This document shows, piece by piece, positions 35,667 to 48,344 of a stretch of DNA of 64,000 nucleotides (position 1 is its first letter; every line of letters begins with the position of its first letter). The notes under the pieces were generated by a model. That model was not told the DNA's origin. It did no database searches and worked only from the letters and a program-made list of their open reading frames with translations. A program made the translations under genes and the position numbers. The DNA comes from Hemileia vastatrix (Eukaryota; Basidiomycota; Pucciniomycetes; Pucciniales; Zaghouaniaceae): the NCBI GenBank assembly GCA_030280995.1, contig JASXTE010000001.1:29420606-29484605 (forward strand), written 5' to 3'.

Positions 35667-36803
35667 TGTCGGTCAGTCGTCTAGAAGATGGTAAGGAAAA
35701 GAGGAGAAAAGGAGGAAAAAGGAGGAGGACAAGGGAAAAGATAAAAGAAATAAACTATAATAGAATATTTAATTTATTTAAAAGGAAAACAATGGCAAGT
35801 AACTTGAGAGATGACAAAAACTTAGACTTTGTTAATAATAATATTATTTAAGGTAAGGGTTCTGCGCGGCAAACACTTTTAATTACTATCAGACTTAAAG
35901 CAGCCTTTAAATTGTTATATAGAATTTTAATTAGAATTGTATTACTAATAAAAAGAATATAAACGTAATAAAATTGTATTTAATTTGTGGAGTGTATAAT
36001 AAGTGATGCTACTACAGGGGATTATCCAAGGCCCTTTTATAGGCAATGGGTCCTCTGAAGCGCCACTATATTTGTAAATACAATAATTAGAATAGAATAA
36101 AACGAATATATCAAAGAGTAAATGAAACATAACAATGTAGAGAAAAATATGAAACAAATAATTAAAACCCCAATTAAGAATCCAATTTTCCCGCCATTAA
36201 TTCCCAAATCAGTAAGTAAAAATAGTGAATAACTAAACAAGATTGGAACATAGGAACTATGAGAAAAATAATTCCAAACAGATGGTACAGTCTGATTTAA
36301 GGATATTTTAAGTGAAACAAAAAATACTTTGATGCAACAAAACATGTAATTAATCTCAATTTAGTATAAATTAATTAATTGGTTTTTCCTGACACAATTA
36401 AGGGTCAAAAGAAGCGTCATTAACTATTGTTTAGTATTATATGAAAGGTGTTATTTAATATATAAATTTAAATAATTAATTTACATTTATTATAAGTCAA
36501 TTTTACACTTATAATTATAATATATGTTTTTCAATTAATTAAATATAAATTTATAATTATTAAATACATAAAAATGCGCCATTATTTGTAGAATATATTA
36601 TATTATGTTCAATTTAAAATGTATATAAAAAATTTATATAACCAATAAAATTAATATAACACTTGTATATAATAAAATACTTATATAATTTTATTATGCA
36701 ATAAAATATTAATTTATATTCATTAAATACAATTCTTACCCACTCTTTCAGGTTTTATAAGTTAAATATCATTTACTGGACTCCTGGAATAGCCTGGCTG
36801 ACA
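35667..36803 (-). repeat. 3' LTR of element B
   Basis: 1,137 bp, TGTCGGTCAG...GGCTGACA. The first about 230 bp differ strongly from the other LTR, while the rest is almost identical. Confidence 0.9.
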
Positions 36804-36815
36804 CTCCCTCACTCT
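36804..36815 (-). other. Polypurine tract of element B
   Basis: Minus strand AGAGTGAGGGAG abuts the 3' LTR. Confidence 0.75.
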
Positions 36816-36837
36816 AAAAAAAACAATAAAAAAAATG

Positions 36838-39800
36838 CTAAGATTTTTTCTTTTTGTATTTTTTCAACAGAGTAGGCAGATTTGAAATTTCCTTGCCAGG
36901 TATCCATGCATCATGTTCAGATGATTTGTTCTTATATCTCAATAAAAATTCAGTACCTCTTTCAAAAGTGATAATTCTATCATTGAGAATTTTATCAATT
37001 TCTGCTGTTTCTGCGACTTCCTGAGGGTTCTTCTTAGGTCTTCCTCTTCTTTTTGGAAATAAGTCACTGTTGGAAGTATAAGGCTTAAGCAAAGAAATGC
37101 GAAAGACAGGATGTTTCCTATAATATGGAGAATACAATACAACTTCTACTGCATTATCACCAACCATTCTTTTAACAACAAATGGTCCTACAAAAGGATC
37201 CTTTTATTTGTGGTTACCTTGTAAATTGAAATGGACAGTAGAGATCAACACTTCATCACCCTTGTTAAATGTGTATTCTTTATGGGATTTATCCCATCTT
37301 TTCTTTTCATATTCAAATGCTTTATCAATACAACTCTGAGCATCTTTTCTGCATAGCTGTTGCATTTGCATAAAAGATTTTACACCAGGGTGTAGTTCCA
37401 ACTTAGGTAATTTATTATTGAGAATCTGAGCAGGAGTGTTTGGGACATAACCTAACCAAAGCTCAAAAGGCTTTTTCTCAGTGACAGAATGAACAGTGCT
37501 ATTATATGCAAATTCAAGACCAGGCAAAAGAGTGACCCAATCATGAGTAAATCTGTCATTGTCCTTATATTCTAAACCAAAGGCACAATACCTTCTAATC
37601 ATATCTTCCAGAGTTTGAATCATTCTTTCAGCTAGACCATCAGTTTGAGGATGGTGAGCTGTAGACAATTTTAACTCACAGCCGCAAATATCCATCAAAG
37701 AGGTCCAAAACTCAGAAGTAAATTTTGGATCCCTATCAGAGATAATGGCTTTTGGAAAACCAATAATATTAAACATGTAAGACCACCATAAGAAAGCTAA
37801 TTCTTTGGTGGATACATCTTTGTGGTTTGGAATAAATTTTCACATTTTTGTGAATCTATCCACTATTACCCAACAAGAGTTAAAGCTGTCTTTACCTGCA
37901 ACAGGAAGACCAGTGACAAAATCCATATTAATGATTTTCCAGGGAGCACTAGGTGCTTCAATATGTTGTAATAACCCTGCTCTCTTACCTGTTAACCTTT
38001 TAGATTTTTGGCAGGAATCACAAGATTCAACATATAATTTTGTGTCTTCAGACATATTAGCCCACCATGCAGTGTTTTTGATTCTAATCAATGTTTTTTC
38101 AAGATCAAAATGACCAGCTAATATGTCATCATGACAAAGTTTGAGGATAGTTTCTTTCATTGAAGGAGGAATAACAATTACATTGGTAAGCTTCCTTCTA
38201 TAATAAATATAACCATCTTCAATAGAGAACTTTCCTTTATTTAAAGCATTTTGGTACTTTACAGGAAGAGGTTTTATTAATGCTTGAATTGAAGCATTCT
38301 TAGGATCATTTAAGATAGTAACCAATTTATTTAAATCAGAATCTTTATCATATGAATCCAGTATTAACTGTAATAACTCCTCTTCCATATCAACTATAAA
38401 TATACCATGGATATGAACAGCATCATCTTCAGGTACATAAGCAGGATTGGAGTCATTATTTGGCAGAGGCAATCTGGAGAGCATATCAACATTAGAGTGA
38501 ACATTTCCAGCTCTATGGATAATTGTCATCCTTCCTCTGTATTCTTGAACAGCAAGTTTCCACCTGAACATATGTCTGTTAGGTGTCTTTAGGTTTAAGA
38601 GAGATTTCACATCACTACAGTCAGTTACCAACTCAAATTTTTGGTCATCCAAATAGTAATGAAGTTTCTCAAGAGCCCAAGCAGCTGATAAGCACTCCAA
38701 TTGAGTGGCACCATATTTCAATTCACTATTTCTTAAGGTTCTTGAAATATAACAAATTACAACCTCTGAGGATTTATCATTAATAATTTGCTTTTGGTGA
38801 AGGGCAGCACCCAGACCAATAAAGCTAGCATCTGTATAAAGAACAAATGGCTTGTTAAAATCTGGAAGAGCCAATATAGGGGCTGTAATTAAGCAACTTT
38901 TTAATGTATCAAAAGCTTTTTGACAGTCATTATTCCAGAGAAAAGCAACATCTTTTCTGGTCAGTTTTGTAAGAGGCAAGGCTATGACCTGATAATTTTT
39001 AATATATTGTCTATAATAGCCACACATACCCAAAAAACTTTGGATTTCTCTTACAGAAGTTGGTGCTTTTACATTTTCAATGGCAGCAACTTTATTATGG
39101 TCTACACAAATTTGTAAGCCTGACACAACATGGCCAAGGACTTTCAAAGATTGAAAACCAAATTTACACTTTTTTAAAGATAAGGTCATATTGATTTCAT
39201 CCATTTTTTGGAAAACTCTATTCAAGTGAATCATATGTTCATCAAAAGTTTTAGAAAAAACAATAATATCATCAATATAAACCATGAGCCAACCTTCAAT
39301 AATTTCTTGATGGAAAGTGTTATCCATAACTTTCTGGAAAACTGAAGGAGCATTTTTAGGGCCAAATGGCATCCTAACATACTTATATATTCCCATATGA
39401 GTAGCAATAAGCAAAAAATTTTGAGAATTTTTCTCAACTGGAACTTGATGATAACCTTTATTACCATCCAGACAACTAATAAATTTTGCACCTTGCAAGG
39501 TAGCATGTATTGAATTAATTCTGGGTAAAGGATAAATATCATCAACAGTATAAGTATTTAAAGCTCTGTAATCTCCACATAATCTAGCTTTATCTTTTTC
39601 ATAAGAAATCAAGACTGGGGAGATGACACAATATTTGGGGGTGACATCCACTTTCTCAATGATATTCATTTTCAATAATGTTTCAATATTTTCTTCAATA
39701 TCTTTTCTTTTTGATGGAGAAGTAGGATATGGTTTTTTCTTAAGGGTAGGAGGAATATCACTCAAATTACAGGATAAGGTAATTTTCATCTCTTCCTGAA

Positions 39801-42800
39801 CAATTCCCAAGACATGAGAACCATGAGCAAAAGCCATAGGGAAAGAGTTAATAGAGGCAACAATAGAATCCTTTTGTTCACTAGCCAACTGATCACCAAA
39901 AGAAGCGGTATTTATTTCATGTAATAAATCATCCATTTCAGTTGTTGTTCTACCTTTACACTGGATCAGTGAGTTACAAGATTTCAACAAATGCCCAGAA
40001 GTTCTAGGAGAGGAAATTTTGAATTTCCTTTTCCCATTCATTCCTAAGGTAAAGCAATTATTTGCTGGGTCCAGTTTCACACCAAAAATGGTTAAAATAT
40101 CATTTCCCATAATAAACAAATTGCTTAAATTATCATTTTTCATGACAACAAACTCACAATCAGCTCTGACAAAACCACCATTATATTTGAAGAATACAGA
40201 GGTTTTGTATTTGCCAATAGGAAATAAGGTAGAACCATACCCTCTCCATTTTTCAGAAGTTATAGGTAATAATTTACTCAAATATTCCTTATCCACTGGA
40301 GCCAAAGCTTTTTCAGATACTACACTTCCTCCAGCACCAGAATCAAGAACTACATCAACATTTTTACCATTAATGATAACAGGTGCCTTTAAAGGGGATA
40401 TAGGAATAGAATTGTTAGTAATATCTTTAATTATCTCAGCATTTTCTACTGAAGATAAATTCAATACACAATCTTCAGATATATTATTTAAATAATGGAC
40501 ATCATGTTCCAAAATTAAAACATCTTTAACAGATTCATTGTCATAGGAGATATTACTTTCACAGTCACTGGAAGAATTGTTGACATCAAGTTCAACTTCA
40601 TCAGTGTCTTCATTTTTAACAACAAGATGAATTTTCTTGTCACAAACATGACCCTTCTGCCACAGTTTGTTACACTTATAACAAGTATTTGTTGCATATT
40701 TTTTAGGTGCAATTGGGGCAGAGGGTTTACCAGATTTTTCGGGGAGTTTTTTAGAAGTTTTATTCTGATCATTATAAGATTTACCAAGGTAATTCTTTGG
40801 TTCATATCTATGGTTGAGCAGTACCTCATTACAGATATTAATGAAAGAAGAATTTTCCCTTACATGTTCAGTTCTAGCCACAATCAAATCCCTAAGAGAA
40901 TTTGGTAATTTATACAAGATTTTATCTCTCCAAATATCATAATCCATCTTTGGATCAATTGCTCTAAGGATTTTAGTTATTTTCATTAGAAAAACAATGG
41001 ACTTTTCAACAGAGGAGGATACATATCTAGTATTCTCATACAGTCTCTGTTGAGCTAACCTGAATTTTGAACCACCAAACTGATTCTCAATCAAGGATTT
41101 CCAATCATTCCATGTATAATGATTGTTATCTAAAAGAACAGATTCATACCACATCAAGGCTACATTGGAAAATAAAGAAATTAGCTTAGAAAAAATTTCC
41201 TCATCAGGTAGTTTATAAGATCTCTTTAAATTATCAATTCTTTGGATAAAGTGTTGCCAATCAGAGGAAGAATCACCATCAAAGGTAGGATATTGGTCTA
41301 ACTTAGGCCAATTTTTCTGACTACTGGGATGGTCCACTTTTTGGTTTGAATTATTCATTATTAATAATTCCTGAAGTTTAGCCAGGTTTTCAGAAATTTC
41401 ATTATTTACAGAAACAGCTGGTGCATGAGCATCACAAGATTTTTTGCTAGTAGCAAAAGATTTTACAGACTCATTGTCAGTTTGTTTAATGGTTTAAATA
41501 TGAGGAAAAAAGGATGAACGTTGCTCAGGTTTTTTCCCTTTATTTTTATGCAGCTTATTGACAGAAATCTCATTTAATTCATTATTGATGGTTAAGATTG
41601 AGAACTTTTCCTGCAGGTCAGACACATAGTTTCTTATTCTTGGAATTTCAGACTTCTGGACATTTACTTTTGCAAGAGATAGAACATTTCTGTCCTCAGA
41701 AACTGAGTGTTTGGTACTTAGTGCATGGAAATCATTTTTTAGCTTTTTAAACTCATTTTGCAGAGATTTTTTTTCATTTTTGAATGAATAATTTTCCTCA
41801 ATAAGGGGTTTCAATTCACTCAAGGTCTTATGTAGACTGATATTTCTATCTGAGATAGCTCTATGGTCACTTCTTATTTGTTTTTGTTGACTAAGAACAA
41901 TATTCAAAGTTTCTTTGATTTTTAAATAAGCTGTATCTTGTACAGAAGAACTCACTTTACATTGCAAGTGTAAATTATCTAATCTATCATTTTCATGGAT
42001 TAACACATCTCTCACATGTTTGTCTTTCACAATATTAAAATAAAGGGTATCTTTCAATATTTCCTCAGAAGTTTTTTCAATTAAGGTATAGATTTTAGGG
42101 GGAACAGAATCATTTTTAATTGCAAGAGAAGGATTAATTAAAGATGTAGAAGTTAAATGTAAAGGTTCATCAAATGACAATTTGCTAATTACATCAATAG
42201 GGCTACTAGTTACAGGAAGCTGTCTTTTAACAGGTTTAACTGTTCTTTCACCATGTTCAATAATATTACCTGCAGAAGAAGATTTATTAGAAAACATACC
42301 CAAGTGACTATCAACCAAATTACTTACCATGGCAGAGGAGGAAACTTCCCCTGGGACTGGGTTTGGGATTGTTCTTGGGCCTTCTTTCTCCTGCCTTGTT
42401 GGTAGGGATGAGGAGGTAGATGGAAATTGGGTGTTCTGGATGGGCCAGGCTGATGATGAGGAGGGTGTTGCACATTCTGTTGGTAGTGACTCATTAGAAA
42501 ATCCCATTTCCATTACTCTACTTCCATAGTATTTGGATTTTGGATGGTTTACCTGGGTGGCTGTGAAGGTTGAGCCTGAAACTGAGGCTGATTTGGAGGC
42601 AACTGAGGAGGGGCCTGGGCCTGAATCTGGTTCCTGAGTTCTTGGACCTGATCCCACAAGGTGTCTACCTTTGCTTTGTACGTCATATTTTCTGTCTTCA
42701 ACTCTTTTATATGACTGGATAGGTTGCTGATTTGTTGTGGCAGAGGAAGCTTTTTTATTTTGAAGCCTTTTGGAAGACCTTCTTGAGGCACTAGAGGCTT

Positions 42801-43005
42801 TACTTCCTTCTGTGGTACTGGGGGAAGGGGGTTTGGTTTGTTTACATTTCCTGTCATTTCCACATCCTGCAGTATGTGAATTCTTTGTGTTAGCATAAGA
42901 TTTTTTATGTCCAACTTTAGAAGAACTTACAGTTTCAGCATCATAGTCAATTTCAATTTCATCCACTTGCATGTTATCCATTTTGTCAGCCAAATTGTTG
43001 GACAT
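36838..43005 (-). pseudogene. gag-pol: Gag-Pol of element B, three in-frame stops
   Basis: 2,056 codons in a single frame. Gag has the N-terminal EIEIDYD block shared with element A, a coiled-coil-like region, DWQHFIQRIDNLK and a knuckle CYKCNKLWQKGHVC. Pol has protease DSGAGGS, YIDD, TDAS, an integrase with the DD35E layout and a chromodomain-like end. The frame runs through the gag/pol junction without a stop. Breaks: TAA 41494-41496 in gag, TGA 37840-37842 in the integrase core between the first and second catalytic Asp (element A has Cys there), and TAA 37204-37206 (element A has Leu). No frameshift is needed to align it with element A. Confidence 0.9.
42549..42896 (-). CDS. Overlapping +1-frame ORF in gag of element B
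   Basis: Same position and +1 register as the overlapping ORF of element A. The open frame reaches to 42914, but the first ATG is at 42896. The conserved block LPKGFKIKKLPL is encoded at 42776-42741, followed by a helical region and a Gln/Pro-rich tail. There is no stop inside, although gag itself is broken elsewhere. Function unknown. Confidence 0.55.
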   Translation of the reverse strand: MLTQRIHILQDVEMTGNVNKPNPLPPVPQKEVKPLVPQEGLPKGFKIKKLPLPQQISNLSSHIKELKTENMTYKAKVDTLWDQVQELRNQIQAQAPPQLPPNQPQFQAQPSQPPR

Positions 43006-43683
43006 ACTAGTGGGAAGATTTTAATTTACTTCTTATTTTTAAAAAAAAATAATAAAAGTTAGTTCATAATTGCTCCAAATAATTAAAAAAAAAATTTATT
43101 AATTAAATTATAGAAAAAAAAATTTTCAATATAAAGTGATAATTATAAAAAATTAATTTTTTAAAAAAAAATGGATTGCAAGGTTAAATTGGGAATAAAA
43201 AATCAAGTTAATTCAACCAATTAATTACCAATATTAAATATGGCAATATATTTGGGACTAATCACAAATTACTTTTAAGTCAACCACAATTAACAATAAT
43301 TAATAATATAAAAAAAATTAAATTAATAATTCAATTTGTATTAATAAAAAATGTCAATTCTTCTAGGACTAAGAGGATTTAACACTCTATAATGGTCAAC
43401 TAGGAAAAAAAAATTTAATAATTGAACACTTACACTCAGTGAATCAGCAATTAAGCCACAATCACTGTTATTGCAGTAAAAATATAGTAATATGAGTGAG
43501 AGGTGCAAAGGTGAACTTACTATAGTGATCGAAAAATTACTTCAAAATAATATAAGAATTAATATAATATAAATCTAAGAGATCGAACCCAAGTTCGAAA
43601 CACAGTCGCGGCAAAAGTTTTGTTTTTGCTAGGTGGTCCGTGCGTTTTGTCATTCGTCGTCGTCGTTTGGAAAGGTCCCCAGT
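43006..43683 (-). other. 5' leader and primer-binding site of element B
   Basis: AT-rich leader. Next to the LTR the minus strand reads ACTGGGGACCTTTCC, a candidate primer-binding site similar to that of element A. Confidence 0.65.
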
Positions 43684-44825
43684 TGTCGGTCAGTCGTCTA
43701 GAAGAGATAAGAAAAGAGAGAAGAAATGAGAGGAGGAGAAGGAGAGAAGGAGTATAGGTAATAAAAGGAATAAAATTTAATAAAATTATTTAATTTATTT
43801 GAGAGGAATCAACGACGGGTTTCTTGAGAGGTGACAAAAATGAGGTTATTATTAATCAATAATATTATTAGGATGTAAGGGCTATGCGCAGAAGACACTA
43901 TGATCACTATCAGACTTAAAGCAGCCTTTAAATTGTTATATAGAATTTTAATTAGAATTTTATTACTAATAAAAAGAATATAAACGTAATATAAAAATTG
44001 TATTTAATTTGTTGAGTGTATAATAAGTGATGAGGCTACAGGGGATTATCCAAGGCCCTTTTATAGGCAACGGGTCCTCTGAAGCACCACTATTTTTGTA
44101 AATACAATAATTATAATAGAATAAAACAAGTATATCAAAGAGTAAATGAAACATAACAATGTAGAGAAAAATATGAAACAAATAATTAAAACCCCAATTA
44201 AGAATCCAATTTTCCCGCCATTAATTCCCAAATCAGTAAGTAAAAATAGTGAATAACTAAACAAGATTGGAACATAGGAACTATGAGAAAAATAATTCCA
44301 AACAGATGGTACAGTCTAATTTAAGGATATTTTAAGTCAAACAAAAAATACTTTGATGCAACAAAACATGTAATTAATCTCTATTTAGTATAAATTAATT
44401 AATTGGTTTTTCCTGACACAATTAAGGGTCAAAAGAAGCGTCATTAATTATTGTTTAGTACTATATGAAAGGTGTTATTTAATATATAAATTTAAATAAT
44501 TAATTTAAATATATTATAAGTCAATTTTACACTTATAATTTTAATATATGTTTTTCAATTAATTAAATATAAATTTATAATTATTAAATACATAAAAATG
44601 CGCCATTATTTGTAGAATATATTATATTATGTTCAATTTAAATGTATATAAAAATTTATATAACCAATAAAATTAATATAACACTTGTATATAATAAAAT
44701 ACTTATATAATTTTATTATGCAATAAAATATTAATTTATATTCATTAAATACAATTCTTACCCACTCTTTTAGGTTTTATAAGTTACATATCATTTACTG
44801 GACTCCTGGAATAGCCTGGCTGACA
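43684..44825 (-). repeat. 5' LTR of element B
   Basis: 1,142 bp, pairs with 35667-36803. Starts TGTCGGTCAG and ends GGCTGACA on the + strand. Confidence 0.9.
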
Positions 44826-44949
44826 ATTATTACCTATGCTTCATTAACTTTTCAAGTTGAATTGATATTGAGTTCACCAGAATGTCAATATTTTTTCTTG
44901 TAAGTTTCATCACTAATTAAGTGTGGTCTCAAAAAGATATGAATTATGG

Positions 44950-44998
44950 TTCAAGGTTGTGGACTTGTTAGCAAGTCTGCTCCCCATATTGCATGGTG
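44950..44998 (-). mobile_element. Orphan CACTA-like right terminus
   Basis: Read on the minus strand it starts CACCATGCAATATGGGG and continues with ACTTGCTAACAAGT and CCACAACC. This matches the ends of the 250-bp element at 46258-46507. The matching left end is not visible to the left, where Ty3 element B begins about 125 bp away. Confidence 0.6.
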
Positions 44999-45109
44999 AT
45001 TATAAGTAAATTACAAATTAAGTAAAATTAAATAAAAAAAAGAAATAAATAGTCTAGCTACATCCTAGTAAAGAATAAATAATTTACTGGGTAAGTCTAG
45101 TAGCCTGGC

Positions 45110-45990
45110 TTACAAAAAATAAATGAAGAAAAAAGAAGGAAAAAGAAAGAAAGAAAGAATAAATAAATAAAACAAAGAAAGATTAATAAAGAAATAAAAA
45201 AGAATGAATATGAAAGGAAAAGAATGAAGAATAGAGAAGAATAAAGAACAAAAAATAAACAAGAAAAATGAATAATGAATAATGAAAAAAATAAAAATAA
45301 AAAAGAATGCAAAAGAAAATGAATAAAAAAGAAAAAGAAAAAGAAATAAAAGAAATAAAAGAATGAAGGAATAAAGCAAAAAATCAATAAATGAATAAAT
45401 AAAAAATAAAATAATAAAAATTGAAAGAAATGAAAAAATGTAAAATGTAAAAGTGAAAAAAAGAAATAATAGAGAAAAAAAATAATTAAGAAAAAAAAGA
45501 AAAAAAGAATAAAGAATAAAGAATAAAAGATAAAAATAGATAAAAAAGAATAAAAAAAGAAAGAATAAAAAAAAGAATAAAGTACAAAAAATCAACAAAA
45601 AATAAAAGACATAAATAAAAAAAGAAAAAAATAGAGAATGAATAAATAAAAGAAAGAAAAAAAATAGATAAAAAAAAAGGAGTTAAATAAAAGAAAAGAA
45701 AGAAAGAAAGGATAAATAAAAAAAGAAAAGAAAATATTAATGATGAAGGAATGAAGAAGAAAAAAGTAAAATTAAGAAAAAAAGAAGAAAAAATAATGAA
45801 GAAAAAAAAGAAACAAAAAAAGAATAAAGATATAAACAATTGAATGAATTAAGAAAAAAAAAAGAAAGAATAAAGACTTAAAAAAAGAAATTAAAATTTA
45901 AAAAAATAACAAAAATGAACAAATGATTGATGAAAAAATAAGAATACAGAAAATAGATAAAGAAAGGTGAATGAATGAATTATAATAGAG
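45110..45990. repeat. A/G-only low-complexity tract
   Basis: About 0.9 kb whose + strand is made almost entirely of A and G, with scattered T and almost no C (GAAAGAAAG and AATAAA variants). Long Phe/Leu-rich frames on the other strand are a by-product of this composition. No gene. Confidence 0.9.
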
Positions 45991-46183
45991 AAAAAATAAA
46001 GAAAGTTTTATCTAGGTTTTAAGTACAAAGAGAAAATACTTTTTTTATTTTTTTAGTATAAACTACTTAAGTAGTGCAAAAACGTATGACATAAAACTCA
46101 TCAATAAAGACAATAATTTAATGCATTTAGAATACAATAACCACAGTATTCTTTGAGTGGGAATTTTCCAAATTAGCTGTTTA

Positions 46184-46595
46184 CATGAGAATGAAGACAG
46201 ATTGTTTATTTTGTGACATGAGAAAACTCTTTGAGTGGGGATTACATGTTTGAGTATCAACACACAATATGGGGGGCCAACTTACTAGCAATTCCACAAC
46301 CTTGGACTCAAACTCACCACATATTGAACACACATTGAGAAATTGATAAAGGAAGAATACAATAAAGTATGAGCACCACTCAGGAGAACAGTTTTAGGTG
46401 GGTGTTCAAGTAGAGTTCAGTATGGTTTCAGTATGAGTTCAGTCTGAGTTCCATCTGAGTTCAGGTTGAGGACTTGAAAGCAATCCCACCCCCTATTTTG
46501 CATAGTGTATCTTTTCAAAATGAGAATTAAGACAGATTGATAGTTTTTTGACATGAGAGAACTCTTTGAGTGGGTATCACATGTATGTGTATCTC
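46184..46595 (+). repeat. Two diverged direct repeats flanking the 250-bp element
   Basis: 46184-46257 and about 46522-46595 share GACAGATTG, GACATGAGA and AACTCTTTGAGTGGG in the same order. The miniature element sits between them. Confidence 0.7.
46258..46507. mobile_element. 250-bp CACTA-type miniature element
   Basis: Inverted termini of about 50 bp: left CAACACACAATATGGGG..., right (minus strand) CACTATGCAAAATAGGGGG..., both followed by a palindrome-like centre and CCACAACC/CCTCAACC. The 3-bp flanks match (TAT at 46255-46257 and 46508-46510), as expected for the CACTA superfamily. It has no coding capacity. The G-run plus CTAGC-centred motif resembles the left end of the two large CACTA-like copies, which could be the transposase source. 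Confidence 0.75.
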
Positions 46596-46599
46596 TTTG

Positions 46600-48344
46600 A
46601 AATGAGAAAATACCTTGGAATAGTAAAAGTAATACTTCAGTATTGTTAAGGCATGAAAATTATTGGGTATACTTTATTTTCCATTTTAGAATTCAACAAT
46701 GTGTATTTACAAGGAATACTCTTTTTTTTATTAATTTATTTATTTATTTGAGTTTTCATTCATTCAATTAGTTTCTGTCAGGCTGAGATCAAGTACAGAA
46801 AAATTTCAAATACATCTGTTTAGCATATTTTATATGCTTCTTTTACTCAATCCTGGGAATATACAGGCTGAAAGTTTCTATATACTTTTATGTGTGGAAC
46901 TATTGGCAAGTTTGCATATATAAAGGGTGTTCTCTGAGTTTTAAAGTGTATCTTTAATAATCCTTTATATATATAATACACTCATTAAAAAACTGTATTT
47001 GTATTTTTGTAATATTTCTACTTAAGTAGTAAAATAAATCTCTTATATACATTTAAACTTCTTCTAGTATACATATAAGTGCTGCAATTATTGTGTAATA
47101 ATGAAAAAAATTCATATCTTTTGAGTCTTCTTGACTTACCTCTGGACCAAACACTTGACAAGTGTAGGTTTTTCCAAAAGAATTCATATCCTCCATTTTC
47201 AAATAATTTTTAGTGGATTAAATGTGAATTTTTTTCTGGTCTTCAAAACCAAATTCTTAATTTCACTGCCTTAATAATTTTCTTATTAAAGTTTTTTGGA
47301 CCTTCTTCTGATGATTAAAGAAAAATTTACCTGTCTTCATTTATCTGGAGGTCAATTTTTTCATATTCTTCAAGGAAATTTTGGAGTCTCTTAAAGAAAT
47401 AACAAAAATTGAGTCATACTTTTTTTATAATATTTAGTAAGTCATATTTACAATAAAGTTGGAAATAAAGAATTATTCCTACCTTTGTCTGAAGTGCACT
47501 GAACACATTGGTTTGAAAAAGTTTCACAGAGGAAGCTGGAATATAGGAGAGTAAAAAGTGTGTTATATTTTTGACCACTATACCCCTACTACTATTGTAA
47601 AATTATGAGAGGTGCAAATATAATTTTTGTCATCCAATTTTTACCAGATCATATATTTATATAAATTCTGTGAAGATTAAAAAAATGGTTTTTATGGGAA
47701 ATATTTATTTTAATATACTTTTTGTAATTATCAAAATATAAATTAACTTTTCTTTGTCTACTACCAGACCATAAGAAATAGTATTTTTCAATTTGTACAG
47801 TATTTTAGGTGTGATTTTTTGAATAAATTAGATAATAATTAGCAAGGAGATAAAACCAGGACAGAAATATAATTTTATTATATAGTAATTTATATAATAA
47901 TATATTTATTTCACATTTAACAATATACTATTTTAAATGAGTTAAAAAATACTAATTAATTTAATTCAAAATTTTTCTCGATATATTATTACTGCAAGTA
48001 ATATGATTTTAAATGACTCAATAAGAATAGTGAAATAAAATTATATTGATTTAATTTAATATAATAATACAATAACATAAAGGATTCCTTAAAAAAGCAA
48101 AATGATAAGCCCTTATTATATGTCACACACCACATGACACTCAAGGCAAAAGCAGCTAATTAAATCAATAATACAGAGGTCTAAATCCATACCCAAAGCG
48201 CAGAAAACAATTCTACATAGCAACTGCAAATTTCCTTTGTATACTCACTATTCAACAGTGCTAGTCTAAACTTTAAATCTAAATTAGTCAATATCTCAAT
48301 AGTGTGTTTTATTCTTTTCCTCAATAAGTGACCCACAGCGCAAT
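46600..48344. other. AT-rich region, no gene seen
   Basis: About 1.7 kb without a supported reading frame or repeat. Confidence 0.45.

Larger units (their letters stand above)
35667..44825 (-). mobile_element. Ty3 chromovirus-type LTR retrotransposon B
   Basis: 9,159 bp, same organisation as element A and clearly related to it in gag, pol and purine tract, but with longer LTRs (1,137 and 1,142 bp) of unrelated sequence except the last bases. The 5-bp flanks differ (GTTAA at 35662-35666, ATTAT at 44826-44830), so there is no target duplication. Three in-frame stops break gag-pol. Confidence 0.9.

Noticed and set aside
45097..45839. Phe/Leu/Ile-rich frames of 96-162 codons on the minus strand, looking like membrane proteins
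   Set aside because: They come from an A/G-only tract where stop codons are rare on the opposite strand; no complexity or homology.
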